Part shown: positions 8,585 through 16,995 of the stretch, piece after piece
How positions within the stretch are numbered: position 1 is the stretch's first letter
Layout of the letters: the number at the start of each line of letters is the position of its first letter
Source: Micrococcales bacterium
GTDB lineage: Bacteria > Actinomycetota > Actinomycetes > S36-B12 > UBA10799
Assembly: GCA_016703125.1 (NCBI GenBank)
Contig: JADJCR010000008.1
Coordinates: 62,001-126,000 of the forward strand
DNA: 64,000 bases
Direction: 5' to 3'
Position numbers and translations under genes: made by a program
Notes under the pieces: model-generated
The model's database searches: none
What the model was told of the DNA's origin: nothing
What the model saw: the letters and a program-made list of their open reading frames with translations, nothing else

Positions 8585-9792
8585 GGCCGACACTGGCGAC
8601 GGCGCGCGTGGAGTGGACGCGGTACTTCCGCGACCGGATCGCGCTGTTCACCACGATCGCGCTGCCCGTGGTGCTCGTGCTGCTGATCGGGCTCAGCTTC
8701 GGGCAGAGTTCGGAACGGCTGCCGGTGGGACTGCTGGCGCAGGATCCCGGCCCGCTGGGAACGAGTCTGGTGGCCGAACTCGAGCAGTCCCCGGCACTGG
8801 ATGTCCAGGAGTACACCGAGCCCACGCAGTTGTACCGCGACATCCGCATGGGCCTGCTCGGAGGCGGGGTGGCGGTGCCCGCGGACGGGCAGCCGGTGCA
8901 GATCTACGTGCAGCAGGCCTCGACCGGTGCCGGAGTGGTGGTTTCCACGGTCAACGCCGCGGCGGCGCAGATCGGGACCCGGGCGACCGCGGTCGATGTG
9001 CTGTCCGGCGAGGTGCCGGTCCCGAAGGTGCAGGCGGCAGTGGACGAGGCGATGGCCGACGTCCCGGCGGTCGACGTGGCCACGCGCAGCATAGGTGCAG
9101 TGAACGCGATGGATGCCAACCGGTTCGCCTCGGCGGTGCCGTCGCAGTTGATGCTGTTCACGTTCCTCAACGGGCTACTGGGTGCGGCCGCGCTCGTGCA
9201 GGCCCGCCAGCTCGGGGTATTCCAGCGGACGCTGGCGGCGCCGCACGGCCTGGCGGTCTACCTATCGGGGCTGGGTCTGTCGCGCTTCTTCATCGCACTG
9301 GTGCAGGCCGCCATCCTGCTCATTCTCGGGCGGGTGTCGTTCGGCATCTCCTTCGGTGATCCGGTGGCGGTCCTTACGCTCGTGTTCATCTACTCGGTGA
9401 TCGCCTCGGCGGCGGGAATGCTGCTGGGCGCCGTCGCCCGTACGCCCGCCCAGGCCGTGGCCGTGGCGGTGCCGGGGGGCATAGTGCTCGGGATGCTCGG
9501 CGGCACGATGTGGCCGCTGTCGGTGGTCGGCCCGGCCATGCAGCGCATCGGGCACCTGACGCCGCTCCGGGGCCAGCCGCGCGGCGGGGCGACGGGAGCC
9601 GTTGGGCGGCCAGCCAGCTGTGGGCGGGAGAGGTGCGGGCGTTTGGGAGCGATGCAACCGGTCTTTTTCGCTCCCGGGTGTGGGTCTGTGGGCTGTCGGC
9701 GCCAGCCAGCTGTAGGCGGGAGAGGTGCGGGCGTTTGGGAGCGATGCAACCGGTCTTTTTCGCTCCCGGGTGTCCGTTTCGCTCCCGGGTAG
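8581..9792 (+). CDS. ABC-2 type exporter permease (second), C-terminus replaced by repeat sequence
   Basis: Paralogue of the preceding permease and likely its heterodimer partner, with the same layout: N-terminal helix (about 20-40), extracytoplasmic domain, and C-terminal helices starting near SQLMLFTFLNGLLGAAAL. Homology holds to about 9562 (MWPLSVVGPAMQRIGHLTP), where this family normally goes on for about 40-60 residues with the last helix. Here the frame instead reads through the intergenic repeat array and stops at TAG 9790-9792, giving about 75 unrelated low-complexity residues. The protein therefore probably lacks its last membrane segment. Whether this inactivates the exporter cannot be judged from sequence. 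Confidence 0.75.
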   Translation: MRPTLATARVEWTRYFRDRIALFTTIALPVVLVLLIGLSFGQSSERLPVGLLAQDPGPLGTSLVAELEQSPALDVQEYTEPTQLYRDIRMGLLGGGVAVPADGQPVQIYVQQASTGAGVVVSTVNAAAAQIGTRATAVDVLSGEVPVPKVQAAVDEAMADVPAVDVATRSIGAVNAMDANRFASAVPSQLMLFTFLNGLLGAAALVQARQLGVFQRTLAAPHGLAVYLSGLGLSRFFIALVQAAILLILGRVSFGISFGDPVAVLTLVFIYSVIASAAGMLLGAVARTPAQAVAVAVPGGIVLGMLGGTMWPLSVVGPAMQRIGHLTPLRGQPRGGATGAVGRPASCGRERCGRLGAMQPVFFAPGCGSVGCRRQPAVGGRGAGVWERCNRSFSLPGVRFAPG

Positions 9793-9960
9793 AGGTGGGG
9801 GTTACCGGCGCGCCCGCCAGGCGGGAGAGGTGCGGGCGTTTGGGAGCGATGCAACCGGTGCTTTTCCCTCCCGGGTGTGGGTCTGTGGGCTGCGGCGCCA
9901 GCCAACTGTAGGCGGGAGAGGTGCGGGCGTTTGGGGAGCGATGCAACCGGTGCTCCCCCC
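9624..9960. repeat. Array of four nested-hairpin intergenic repeats
   Basis: Four copies begin at 9624, 9716, 9821 and 9912. Each opens with GCGGGAGAGGTGCGGGCG, then TTTGGGAGCGATGCAACCGG and, in the first three, a return arm close to CGCTCCCGGG. GGGAGCGA and TCGCTCCC are inverted repeats around a loop with CAACCGGT. Copies 1 and 2 are almost identical, and copy 4 is cut short at its 3' end (9960). Spacers share a GTGGGTCTGTGGGCTG segment. The array lies between the truncated permease and the convergent gcdH gene. The same element recurs at 24.8, 31.9, 43.2 and 51.5 kb. Confidence 0.9.
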
Positions 9961-9988
9961 CTGCGGGCCTCGCCACGGTCGGGCGCCC

Positions 9989-11164
9989 TTAGCGGTAGGC
10001 CGCAACCCCGGTCAGGGCCTCGCCGATCACCAGTGTGTGCATCTCGTTCGTGCCCTCGTAAGTGAACACCGACTCGAGGTTGTTCATGTGCCGGATCACC
10101 GGGTACTCCAAAGTGATCCCGTTGCCACCGAGGATGCCGCGGCACTCCCGCGCGATGTTCAGTGCCTCCCGCGCGTTGTTCAGTTTGCCCAGGCTCACCT
10201 GTTCGGGCCGGATGAGGTGCTCGTCCTTGAGCCGGCCGAGGTGCAGCGCGAGCAGCGTGCCCTTGCCCAACTCCAAGGCCATGTCCGCAAGCTTGCGCTG
10301 GGTCAGCTGGAACCCGGCGATCGGCCTGTCGAACTGCTCGCGGCTGATGCTGTAGTCCACGGCCGTCTCCAGGCAGTCGCGAGCCGCGCCCAGCGTGCCA
10401 AACACGATGCCGAAGCGCGCCTCGTTGAGGCATGACAGCGGTCCGCGCAGGCCCACCACGCCGGGCAGGACCGCGTCGGCTGGCAGCCGCACCTCGTCGA
10501 GGACCAACTCGCTGGTGACGGAGGCCCGCAGGGACAACTTCTTGTGAATGAGGTGCGCGCTGAAGCCCGGGGTGTCCGTCGGAACCACGAAGCCGCGGAT
10601 GCCCTCATCGGTGCGCGCCCAGACGACCGCCACGTCGGCGACGTTGCCGTTGGTGATCCACATCTTCGTGCCGTTCAGGACCCAGTCGTCGCCGTCCCGC
10701 TTGGCGCTGGTGAGCATGCCGCCGGGGTTGGACCCGAAGTCCGGCTCGGTGAGGCCGAAGCAGCCGATCTTCTCGCCAGCGGCCATGCCCGGCAACCACC
10801 GCTGCTTCTGCGCCTCGGACCCGAACGCGTGGATCGCGTACATCGCCAGCGACCCCTGCACGCTGACCAGCGAGCGGATGCCCGAGTCGCCGGCCTCCAG
10901 TTCCAGACAGGCCAGGCCGTAGGCAACAGCCGATGTCCCCTGGCAGCCGTAGCCCTCCAAGTGCATGCCCAGCACGCCGAGCTCGCCGAGCTCCAAGGCC
11001 AACTCGCGGGCCGGGATTTCGCCGGCCTCGAACCAGTCGGCCACCTGCGGCTTGATGCGGGTCTCGACGTAGTCGCGCACCACGTCGCGGATCGCCCGCT
11101 CCTCCTCGCTGAGGAGGTGATCGATGTCGAACAACTGGAAGGGGCTCTGGGGTGCTTTGCTCAT
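9989..11164 (-). CDS. gcdH: Glutaryl-CoA dehydrogenase (acyl-CoA dehydrogenase family)
   Basis: 391-residue FAD enzyme, full length. It probably oxidises and decarboxylates glutaryl-CoA to crotonyl-CoA in lysine/tryptophan or glutarate breakdown. The acyl-CoA dehydrogenase segments are visible: GCFGLTEPDFGSNPGG, the FAD-binding KMWITNGNVADVAVVWA, and the C-terminal TYEGTNEMHTLVIGEALTG. This C-terminal stretch, with its catalytic Glu in YEGT and the ending GEALTGVAAY, resembles glutaryl-CoA dehydrogenases more than short- or medium-chain enzymes. It is the last gene of a three-gene unit after a GntR regulator (18 nt gap) and a class III CoA-transferase that could form glutaryl-CoA. The context strengthens the call, but another acyl-CoA remains possible. 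Confidence 0.85.
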   Translation of the reverse strand: MSKAPQSPFQLFDIDHLLSEEERAIRDVVRDYVETRIKPQVADWFEAGEIPARELALELGELGVLGMHLEGYGCQGTSAVAYGLACLELEAGDSGIRSLVSVQGSLAMYAIHAFGSEAQKQRWLPGMAAGEKIGCFGLTEPDFGSNPGGMLTSAKRDGDDWVLNGTKMWITNGNVADVAVVWARTDEGIRGFVVPTDTPGFSAHLIHKKLSLRASVTSELVLDEVRLPADAVLPGVVGLRGPLSCLNEARFGIVFGTLGAARDCLETAVDYSISREQFDRPIAGFQLTQRKLADMALELGKGTLLALHLGRLKDEHLIRPEQVSLGKLNNAREALNIARECRGILGGNGITLEYPVIRHMNNLESVFTYEGTNEMHTLVIGEALTGVAAYR

Positions 11165-11182
11165 GACTTCTCCTCGGTTGGC

Positions 11183-11821
11183 TCAGGCGGTCCGTTGCCG
11201 GAGCAAGTGGGAACGCACCCACGCCACGGAGTGGTCGCGGTGCAGGTCGTGCAGGCGGATGGTCTCGGGGACATCCCGGCGGCGCAGGGCCTCGATCATC
11301 GCGGCGTGTTCTTCCCGCACCCGCTCACGGTTGCCCGACTGCTGGAAGTACAGCGTGCGGTAGACGTCGGAAGTGTCCCACAACTGCCGCAACAGGCGGG
11401 TCAGCCGGGGCATGCCGGCGGCCTCGAACAGCGCGAAGTGGAAGCGCCGGTTGGCGTCGGTGACGGCGGCGAGGCCGCTGGCTTCCGACACGGCCTGTGC
11501 CAGTCGCTCCAACTCGGCGACATCCTCGTCGCGCAGGGTGGGCACCGCGGTGCGGATCGCCTCCTCCTCGAGCAGGCTGCGCACGCGGTAGACCTCCTGC
11601 AGGTCGGTGACGCTCAACTCCGTCACGAAGTAGCCGCGATGGGGGAAGTGCGTGACCAGCCCCTCGGCGGTCAGCAACTGCAGTGCCTCGCGCACGGGGA
11701 CCCGGCTGACCGCGTACCGTTCGGCGACGACCTCCTGGATCAACTGCTCGCCGGGAGCCAGCTCGCCGCTGAGGATGTCGGATCGCAGCGCGTCGAGCAC
11801 ACGTTGCTGGGCGGTGCTCAT
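11183..11821 (-). CDS. GntR-family (FCD-type) regulator of the glutarate operon
   Basis: 212-residue FadR-subfamily regulator. An N-terminal winged helix (about residues 5-70) contains the GntR signature LAPGEQLIQEVVAERYAVSR and VPVREALQLLTAEGLV. An all-helical FCD ligand domain follows (about 78-205), with metal/ligand residues in DANRRFHFAL and the histidines of EEHAAMIEAL and LHDLHRDH. Encoded between the CoA-transferase (ATGA overlap, 11818-11821) and gcdH, so probably autoregulated with its target genes. The palindromes at 12977-13007 upstream of the operon are its likely operators; the inducer may be glutarate or a CoA ester (inference). Confidence 0.88.
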   Translation of the reverse strand: MSTAQQRVLDALRSDILSGELAPGEQLIQEVVAERYAVSRVPVREALQLLTAEGLVTHFPHRGYFVTELSVTDLQEVYRVRSLLEEEAIRTAVPTLRDEDVAELERLAQAVSEASGLAAVTDANRRFHFALFEAAGMPRLTRLLRQLWDTSDVYRTLYFQQSGNRERVREEHAAMIEALRRRDVPETIRLHDLHRDHSVAWVRSHLLRQRTA

Positions 11822-12963
11822 CGGCCGCTCCGGTCCTTCAGCAGGGCCAGCACCTGCTCGCGGTCCTCGCCGACTTCCGGCGGGGCGGTGCGGTACTCCG
11901 CGGGTGTCCGGGAGTAACGCACCGGGTTCGCCACTTGCGCAACGGGCTGCGGGCGACGGGAGTCCGCAAGCGCAACGACGGGCCCGAGCCCGAGGTCAGC
12001 GGCCAGCGCCACACCCTGCGCGACATCGTTGATAGGGCCGCAGGGCACACCGGCTGCGGTGAGTGCGGCCTGCCAGTCGTCGGCCCCGCGGGCCGCCAGC
12101 AGGCCCTCCAGTAGGCCCTTGAGTTCCTCCCGGTGGGCAACGCGGGTGGTGTTGGTGGGGTAGTCGCCGGCCAGTTCCGGCGAGCCGAGCACGGCGACGA
12201 GCCGGGCGAACTGGGTGTCGTTGCCCACCGCGATCACCATCGGACGGTCGGCGGTGGCGAAGACCTCGTACGGGGCGATCGAGGGGTGGGCGTTGCCCAT
12301 CAGGTCCGGCACCACGCCTGCGCCGGCGTAGGCCGACGACTGGTTCACCAGCGACGACAGCAGCGCACCGAGCAGAGTGACCTCGAGGTGCTGGCCCGTG
12401 CCCCCGTGGTCCCGGTGTCGCAGGGCCGCCAAGATCCCCACTGCTGCGTGCAGTCCGGTGAGCACGTCGACCACCGCAACCCCGGCCTTGGTGGGCTCGT
12501 CGATCCCCGTGATGCTCATCAGACCACCCATGGCCTGCACGAGCAGGTCGTACCCGGGCAGGTCGCGCCCGGCGCCGGTGCCGAAGCCGCTGATCGAGCA
12601 GTAGACGACGTCGGGGTTCTGCGTGGCCACCGTGTCATAGTCAAGACCGAAGCGCCGCAGGCCGCCGGGTTTGTAGTTCTCGACCAGCACGTCGCAGGCC
12701 GCGGCCAGATCCTGTGCCAACGCCACGTCGCCTGGCCCCCCGAGGTCCAGGGCGATCGACATCTTGTTGCGGTTCACGGCCTGGAAGTACGTGGATTGGC
12801 CGTCGGCGGTGAAGGGCGGTCCCCAGGCCCGCGTGTCGTCTCCTGCGCCGGGACGCTCCACCTTGACCACCGTGGCACCGAGGTCGGCCAGCAGCATCGT
12901 GGCGTACGGTCCGGCCAGCACGCGGGTGAAGTCCGCGACGAGCACCCCGTCGAGAGCGGCCAT
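11818..12963 (-). CDS. Class III (CaiB/BaiF) CoA-transferase, probable succinyl-CoA:glutarate CoA-transferase
   Basis: 381-residue family III CoA-transferase. Typical N-terminus VLVADFTRVLAGPYATMLL, then DLGATVVKVERPGAGDDTR and the VLVENYKPGGLRRFGLDY segment; the catalytic Asp of the family lies in the GYDLLVQAMGGL region. Next to glutaryl-CoA dehydrogenase and a GntR regulator, the best reading is a SUGCT-type enzyme that makes glutaryl-CoA from glutarate and succinyl-CoA. Specificity is inferred from context only. ATG 12963 is preferred over GTG 12969 because GGAG (about 12972-12975) is correctly spaced only for the ATG. First gene of the operon. Confidence 0.85.
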   Translation of the reverse strand: MAALDGVLVADFTRVLAGPYATMLLADLGATVVKVERPGAGDDTRAWGPPFTADGQSTYFQAVNRNKMSIALDLGGPGDVALAQDLAAACDVLVENYKPGGLRRFGLDYDTVATQNPDVVYCSISGFGTGAGRDLPGYDLLVQAMGGLMSITGIDEPTKAGVAVVDVLTGLHAAVGILAALRHRDHGGTGQHLEVTLLGALLSSLVNQSSAYAGAGVVPDLMGNAHPSIAPYEVFATADRPMVIAVGNDTQFARLVAVLGSPELAGDYPTNTTRVAHREELKGLLEGLLAARGADDWQAALTAAGVPCGPINDVAQGVALAADLGLGPVVALADSRRPQPVAQVANPVRYSRTPAEYRTAPPEVGEDREQVLALLKDRSGR

Positions 12964-12976
12964 GGTCACAGTCTCC

Positions 12977-13007
12977 TTGCATGCAATAATGCTCAGATTG
13001 TATACAA
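12977..13007. promoter_or_regulatory. Two perfect 10-bp palindromes upstream of the glutarate operon (putative GntR operators)
   Basis: TTGCATGCAA (12977-12986) and TTGTATACAA (12998-13007) are each perfectly self-complementary. Their centres are 21 bp apart, about two helical turns. The second fits the TNGTNNNACNA-like half-site pattern known for FadR-type GntR proteins. They sit 13-44 nt upstream of the CoA-transferase ATG in an unusually A/T-rich patch, where the promoter must lie because an aminotransferase gene ends at 13024. Confidence 0.65.
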
Positions 13008-13023
13008 AGAGTCGAGTAGTGGG

Positions 13024-14184
13024 TCAACCCAGCCATCCGCGCAGGCGGCGCAGGGCCTCGTCAAGCACCTCTTCGCGCTTGCAGAATGCCCACCGGACGA
13101 ACGGCGCGCTCACCTGCGGGTGGTCGCTGAGCGCCGACAGCGGGATCGCCACCACCCCCGCCTCGTGCGGCATGCGATGGCAGAACTGATCACCGTCGGT
13201 GAAGCCGAGCGGGCGCACATCCGTTGTGGCGAAGTATGTGCCCTGCGGGGCGATGACCCGCATCCCGAGTGCGCTCAGCCCCTCGCACAGGCGGTCCCGC
13301 TTCCCGGCGAGGTCGGCCCGGAAGCCATCGAAGTACGCATCGGGCAGGCGCAGGCCGGCGGCGATCGCGGGCTGGAAGGGCCCACCGGAGACGTACGACA
13401 GGTGTTGCCGGACGACCCTTACCGCTGCGATGAGATCGGCCGGACCGCTGGCCCAACCCACCTTCCAGCCGGTGAAGGAGAACGACTTGCCGCCGGAGCC
13501 GACCGTGACGGTGCGTTCCCACATGCCGGGCAGCGTTGCGATCGGGACGTGGGTGTTGTCGTCGAACCACAAGTGCTCGTAGGCCTCATCGGCCAGCACC
13601 AGCAGGTCGTTGGCCACGGCGAAGCGGGCGAGCTCGGCCAGCTCGGCACCGGTGAACACGACTCCGGTCGGGTTGTGGGGGCTGTTCAGCAACAGCATGC
13701 GCGTGCCGCTGGTGAGCGCCCGTTGCATCGCCGCCACATCGGGCCGCAGCGTCTCGGCAGTCAGCGGCACGGCGATCCGTTCGGCACCGGCCAGCGCGAT
13801 GGTGGCTGCGTACAGGTCGAAATACGGATCGAGCACCATCACCTGCTCACCGGGTTCGACCAGCGCCAGGATGGCCGCGGCGATGGCTTCAGAGGCACCG
13901 GTGGTCACGACGACGCCATCGTCATCGACCGGCAGACCGTAGAACCGCCGCTGGTGTTCGACGATCGCCGCGCGCAGGTCGGGGTCTCCGTGCGCCGGTG
14001 GGTACTGGTCGCCGCGACCCTCCGCGATGGCCCGTTGTGCCACCTTCCGGACCTGCGGCGGGCCACCCGTGTCCGGGAACCCCTGCCCGAGGTTGACCGC
14101 GCCGAGTCGCGAGGCGAGGCCGGACATCTCCCCGAAGATCGTGCGCTCGTAGGGGCGCATGCGCCGGACCAGTGGATCGGACAT
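13024..14184 (-). CDS. dapC: PLP-dependent aminotransferase, DapC-like (N-succinyldiaminopimelate aminotransferase)
   Basis: 386-residue fold-type I class I/II aminotransferase. The sequence has the N-terminal VNLGQGFPDTGGPP, the PLP-contact NSPHNPTGVVF, ADEAYEHLWFDD and the Schiff-base lysine motif SGGKSFSFTGWKVGW. The N-terminal MRPYERTIFGEMSGLASRLG pattern is like the actinobacterial DapC group (mycobacterial Rv0858c type), which forms N-succinyl-LL-2,6-diaminopimelate for lysine and peptidoglycan. Kynurenine or methionine transaminases are close relatives, so the substrate is not certain. ATG 14184; divergent from an SDR gene with about 60 bp between. Confidence 0.82.
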   Translation of the reverse strand: MSDPLVRRMRPYERTIFGEMSGLASRLGAVNLGQGFPDTGGPPQVRKVAQRAIAEGRGDQYPPAHGDPDLRAAIVEHQRRFYGLPVDDDGVVVTTGASEAIAAAILALVEPGEQVMVLDPYFDLYAATIALAGAERIAVPLTAETLRPDVAAMQRALTSGTRMLLLNSPHNPTGVVFTGAELAELARFAVANDLLVLADEAYEHLWFDDNTHVPIATLPGMWERTVTVGSGGKSFSFTGWKVGWASGPADLIAAVRVVRQHLSYVSGGPFQPAIAAGLRLPDAYFDGFRADLAGKRDRLCEGLSALGMRVIAPQGTYFATTDVRPLGFTDGDQFCHRMPHEAGVVAIPLSALSDHPQVSAPFVRWAFCKREEVLDEALRRLRGWLG

Positions 14185-14244
14185 GGCTCGATTGTGATGT
14201 CCTCCGGTGGCGTCACGTCGCGTTGGGGAGCAGGATTCCCAATC

Positions 14245-14976
14245 GTGGGAGTTGCGTTGGTAACGGGTCCGACCGCCGGGATCGGCCGGGAGATCGCGGT
14301 CGAGTTGGCACTGCAGGGTCATCATCTGATCCTTGTGTCGCGCGACGAGACGCGGCTCACGGAGTTGGCGACCGAGTTGGGCGATGCCGAGGTGCTGACA
14401 GCGGACCTGTCCGACCGGGCGCAACTTGCGGTCGTGGAGCAGGCGGCCGAGGGCGTGGACTGGCTGGTGAACAATGCCGGCTACGGACTCAACACGTCGT
14501 TCGACCAGTCCTCGGTGGCGGAGGAGCAGGAGCTGCTCGACGTCCTTGTGACGGCGGTCATGCGCCTGACTCACGCGGCACTGCCCGGGATGCTCGCGCG
14601 AGGTCACGGCCGGATCCTGAACACCTCCAGCATCGCCGGCTGGGTGCCGTTGGGGACCTACTCGGCGGCCAAGGCCTGGGTGACGGTGTTCTCCGAGGGG
14701 CTGGCGGCACAGACCCCGGCCGGCATCCACGTCACAGCGCTGTGCCCCGGCTTCACCCGCACCGAGTTCCACGAGCGGGCCGCCATGGACATCGGCGGGC
14801 CGGGTTTGATGTGGCTGGACGCCGGGCGGGTGGCGCGGCAGGGCATCCGGGACTGCGAGCGGGGCACCGTGCTGTCGATCCCGAGCCTGCGGTACCGAGC
14901 GGTGTCGTTGGCGGCGCGGCACACGCCCCGGCGTATTCTGCGCACCGTTGCGGGGATTCGGGAGGAGGGTCGCTGA
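14245..14976 (+). CDS. Short-chain dehydrogenase/reductase
   Basis: 243-residue classical SDR oxidoreductase. Cofactor motif VTGPTAGIGREIA (a variant of TGxxxGIG), NNAGYG, catalytic Ser in NTSSIAG and YSAAK as the Tyr/Lys pair, then PGFTRTEF. The cytosolic DltE/SDR family shows this YxxxK spacing; no specific substrate can be proposed. GTG 14245 gives the shortest N-terminus before the Rossmann strand and is the likely start; longer in-frame extensions upstream have no signal. Its stop overlaps the ATG of the next gene (TGATG at 14974-14978), so the two are co-translated. Confidence 0.82.
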   Translation: MGVALVTGPTAGIGREIAVELALQGHHLILVSRDETRLTELATELGDAEVLTADLSDRAQLAVVEQAAEGVDWLVNNAGYGLNTSFDQSSVAEEQELLDVLVTAVMRLTHAALPGMLARGHGRILNTSSIAGWVPLGTYSAAKAWVTVFSEGLAAQTPAGIHVTALCPGFTRTEFHERAAMDIGGPGLMWLDAGRVARQGIRDCERGTVLSIPSLRYRAVSLAARHTPRRILRTVAGIREEGR

Positions 14977-15995
14977 TGCGTCTGGTCGTGCTCGGAGGCA
15001 CCCGGTTCGTGGGCCGTGCTATCTGTGCTGCCGCGCACCGGCGCGGGTACGACGTCGTGGTTTTCAACCGCGGCCAGAGCGGACCTCCGCCCAGCGGGGC
15101 GCTGGCCGTGCGCGGCGACCGCACGATGATCTCCGACCTGCGCCAGCTCGCGAAGATGATCGACGACCGTGGCGGCGCGGACCTCATCATCGACCCCGCC
15201 TGCTACGCGCCGTCCCACGCCCTGATGAGTGCGCGCATCCTCAAGGACATCGCACCCGGCTACGCGGTGGTCTCCACGGTCACGGCCCACAGACAGTGGC
15301 CCGCCGAACCGGTCGAATCCGGCTCGCCCATCTACGACACCGGCATCACTGAGGGCCCGAGCACCGACATGATGCTGTACGGCAGGCTCAAGGCCGGCGT
15401 CGAACGCGCGGTGGAGACCATCTTCGGGGAGATCAACACCCTCGTCCTGAGGCCCGGGGTGGTGCTGGGCCCCAACGAGGACCTCGGGCGCCTGCCCGAC
15501 TACCTGCGCCGTAGTGCCCGTGGTGACGGATTCGTCGTGGGCGGCTCGCCGGACATGGGGTTCCAGTACGTCGACGTGCGCGACCTCGCGGAGTTCGTGC
15601 TGACGTGCGCGGAGACCGGCCGACCGGGTCGGTACGACGTCGTCACGCCACCGGGGCAGTACACGTGGGGAGATCTGGCTGGCAGCGTCGCCGAAGTCAC
15701 CGGTGGCACCCCCGTGTTCGTGTCCGACGATGATCTGGTGGCTGCCGGCGTGGAACCGTGGCGGGGACTGCCGCTGTGGGTGCCCGCGGCGCCGGACAAC
15801 GCGGGGCTGTGGTCGGTGGACGGCCGGGCGGCGTTCGACTACGGGTTCGCGCCGCGGCCCCTTGCGCAGACCGTCGCCGACACCTGGACGTGGTTGCAGA
15901 AGGAGGGGTTGGACTGGGAGCCGACTTCTCGCGCCGCGGTCCATGGCATCGACCCGCAGACCGAACAGGAACTGCTTGCCGCGGCGGGGCAGTGA
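14976..15995 (+). CDS. NAD-dependent epimerase/reductase family protein
   Basis: 339-residue atypical SDR with N-terminal MRLVVLGGTRFVGRAICAAA (Rossmann GxxxxVG) and a C-terminal substrate domain. The active-site tyrosine region reads MMLYGRLKAGVE (YxxxK), and RPGVVLGPNE and QYVDVRDLAEFVL follow the pattern of extended SDRs. In actinobacteria such proteins are often annotated as UDP-sugar epimerase-like reductases; no substrate can be given. Translationally coupled to the upstream SDR, suggesting successive redox steps or a shared substrate. Confidence 0.78.
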   Translation: MRLVVLGGTRFVGRAICAAAHRRGYDVVVFNRGQSGPPPSGALAVRGDRTMISDLRQLAKMIDDRGGADLIIDPACYAPSHALMSARILKDIAPGYAVVSTVTAHRQWPAEPVESGSPIYDTGITEGPSTDMMLYGRLKAGVERAVETIFGEINTLVLRPGVVLGPNEDLGRLPDYLRRSARGDGFVVGGSPDMGFQYVDVRDLAEFVLTCAETGRPGRYDVVTPPGQYTWGDLAGSVAEVTGGTPVFVSDDDLVAAGVEPWRGLPLWVPAAPDNAGLWSVDGRAAFDYGFAPRPLAQTVADTWTWLQKEGLDWEPTSRAAVHGIDPQTEQELLAAAGQ

Positions 15996-15997
15996 AC

Positions 15998-16471
15998 TCA
16001 GAAGCAGTCAGCGGCGACGGCCCGTAGCCGGCCTGCCAGATCGTCGGCGGGCAGCACGTCCCAGCCCCGGAGATCCGCCAGGTGGCCCTCCTGCTCGCCG
16101 ATGTACGTCACGGGCGCATCCGGCCAGTCCTGCACACCCTGCCGGGGCAGTTCCCCTTCGACGATGACGTAACCGACCACCCGCCGCCTGGACGCCCTCT
16201 GTGCGAAGCCGAGTGCGGCCAGCATGCGTCCCGCCGTGCCGTGTGCCACGAGCAGCACCGGCGGCCGGCCCGGATCGGTGGCCAGTTCCAGGGCGCAGTG
16301 CGCGACCCAGGCGCCGGCCAGATCCAGATCGCCGTCCACGGTGCTCTCGCCCAGATCGGGGACGATCCGGACCCGGTGGTTGTAGGCCGCCATTTCCGCG
16401 GCGACCTCACGGCGGGGCCAGTCCTCGCCCGGCACCGGCGGCAGCAGCGCGATCGTGATGCTCGGGCTCAT
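15998..16471 (-). CDS. Small alpha/beta-hydrolase-like protein
   Basis: 157-residue protein with an incomplete alpha/beta hydrolase pattern: VLLVAHGTAGRMLAALGFAQ resembles the nucleophile elbow of RBBP9/YdeN-type proteins, but the nucleophile position of GxSxG is occupied by Thr (AHGTAG), and no obvious Asp-His pair follows beyond the C-terminal DLRGWDVLPADDLA. It may be a non-catalytic family member. Its ATG overlaps the pyrE stop (ATGA, 16468-16471), so it is co-expressed with pyrE. Function unknown. Confidence 0.65.
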   Translation of the reverse strand: MSPSITIALLPPVPGEDWPRREVAAEMAAYNHRVRIVPDLGESTVDGDLDLAGAWVAHCALELATDPGRPPVLLVAHGTAGRMLAALGFAQRASRRRVVGYVIVEGELPRQGVQDWPDAPVTYIGEQEGHLADLRGWDVLPADDLAGRLRAVAADCF

Positions 16472-16995
16472 GCCAGTCCGAGGTCGGCCAGACTCAGGGC
16501 AGCTCGGTACTCCAGCCCGGCTGCCCGCACGGCGTCCCCGGCCCCGCGGTCGACGATGACGGCCACCGCGGCAACCGTCGCACCGGCCTCCTGCAGCGCC
16601 TCGACGGCGGCCAGGACGCTGGAGCCGGTGGTGGAGGTGTCCTCGACGGCCAGCACCCGGCGCCCGGCGACGTCCGGGCCCTCGATGCGGCGCTGAAGCC
16701 CGTGCGCCTTTCCCTGCTTGCGCACCACGAAAGCGTCCAGCGGCTGACCGGGTGCGTGCAGCATGGCGGTGGCCACGGGATCCGCCCCGAGAGTCAGGCC
16801 CCCCACCGCGTCATAGGCCAGGTCGGCGGTCAGGTCGCGCATCACCGAGCCCACCAGTGGTGCGGCCTCGTGATCGAGTGTCACGCGCCGCAGGTCCACG
16901 TAGTAGTCGGCCTGCCTGCCCGAGGACAGGGTGACCTTGCCGTGGACCACGGCCTTGTCCAGGATCTGTTGCTTCAACCGCTCCAGGTCGCTCAC
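16468..16995 (-). CDS. pyrE: Orotate phosphoribosyltransferase
   Basis: 175-residue type I PRTase for the fifth step of UMP synthesis (orotate plus PRPP gives OMP). The PRPP loop is VLAVEDTSTTGSSVL; VRKQGKAHGLQRRIEG is the flexible catalytic loop, and LSSGRQADYYVDLRRVTLD is the N-terminal substrate segment. GTG 16995 starts the protein with the usual SDLERLKQQILDKAVV; TAGGCT (17008-17003, minus strand) lies 7 nt upstream and supports a leaderless start. Divergent from dedA. The stop overlaps the small hydrolase-like gene. Confidence 0.93.
   Translation of the reverse strand: MSDLERLKQQILDKAVVHGKVTLSSGRQADYYVDLRRVTLDHEAAPLVGSVMRDLTADLAYDAVGGLTLGADPVATAMLHAPGQPLDAFVVRKQGKAHGLQRRIEGPDVAGRRVLAVEDTSTTGSSVLAAVEALQEAGATVAAVAVIVDRGAGDAVRAAGLEYRAALSLADLGLA

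Noticed and set aside
9624..9960. CRISPR array
   Set aside because: Repeats are few, long, with spacers that resemble each other, and no cas genes are present; the units are hairpin elements.
9386..10435. Long open frames over the repeat array on both strands, with recurring peptides such as KRPHLSRL and GRERCGRLGAM
   Set aside because: They are translations of the hairpin repeats in several frames at once; the same happens at 51.5 kb. No start signals or family similarity.
12133..14220. Long plus-strand open frame before the SDR gene
   Set aside because: Antisense of the CoA-transferase and aminotransferase genes; only the part from 14245 is a real SDR.
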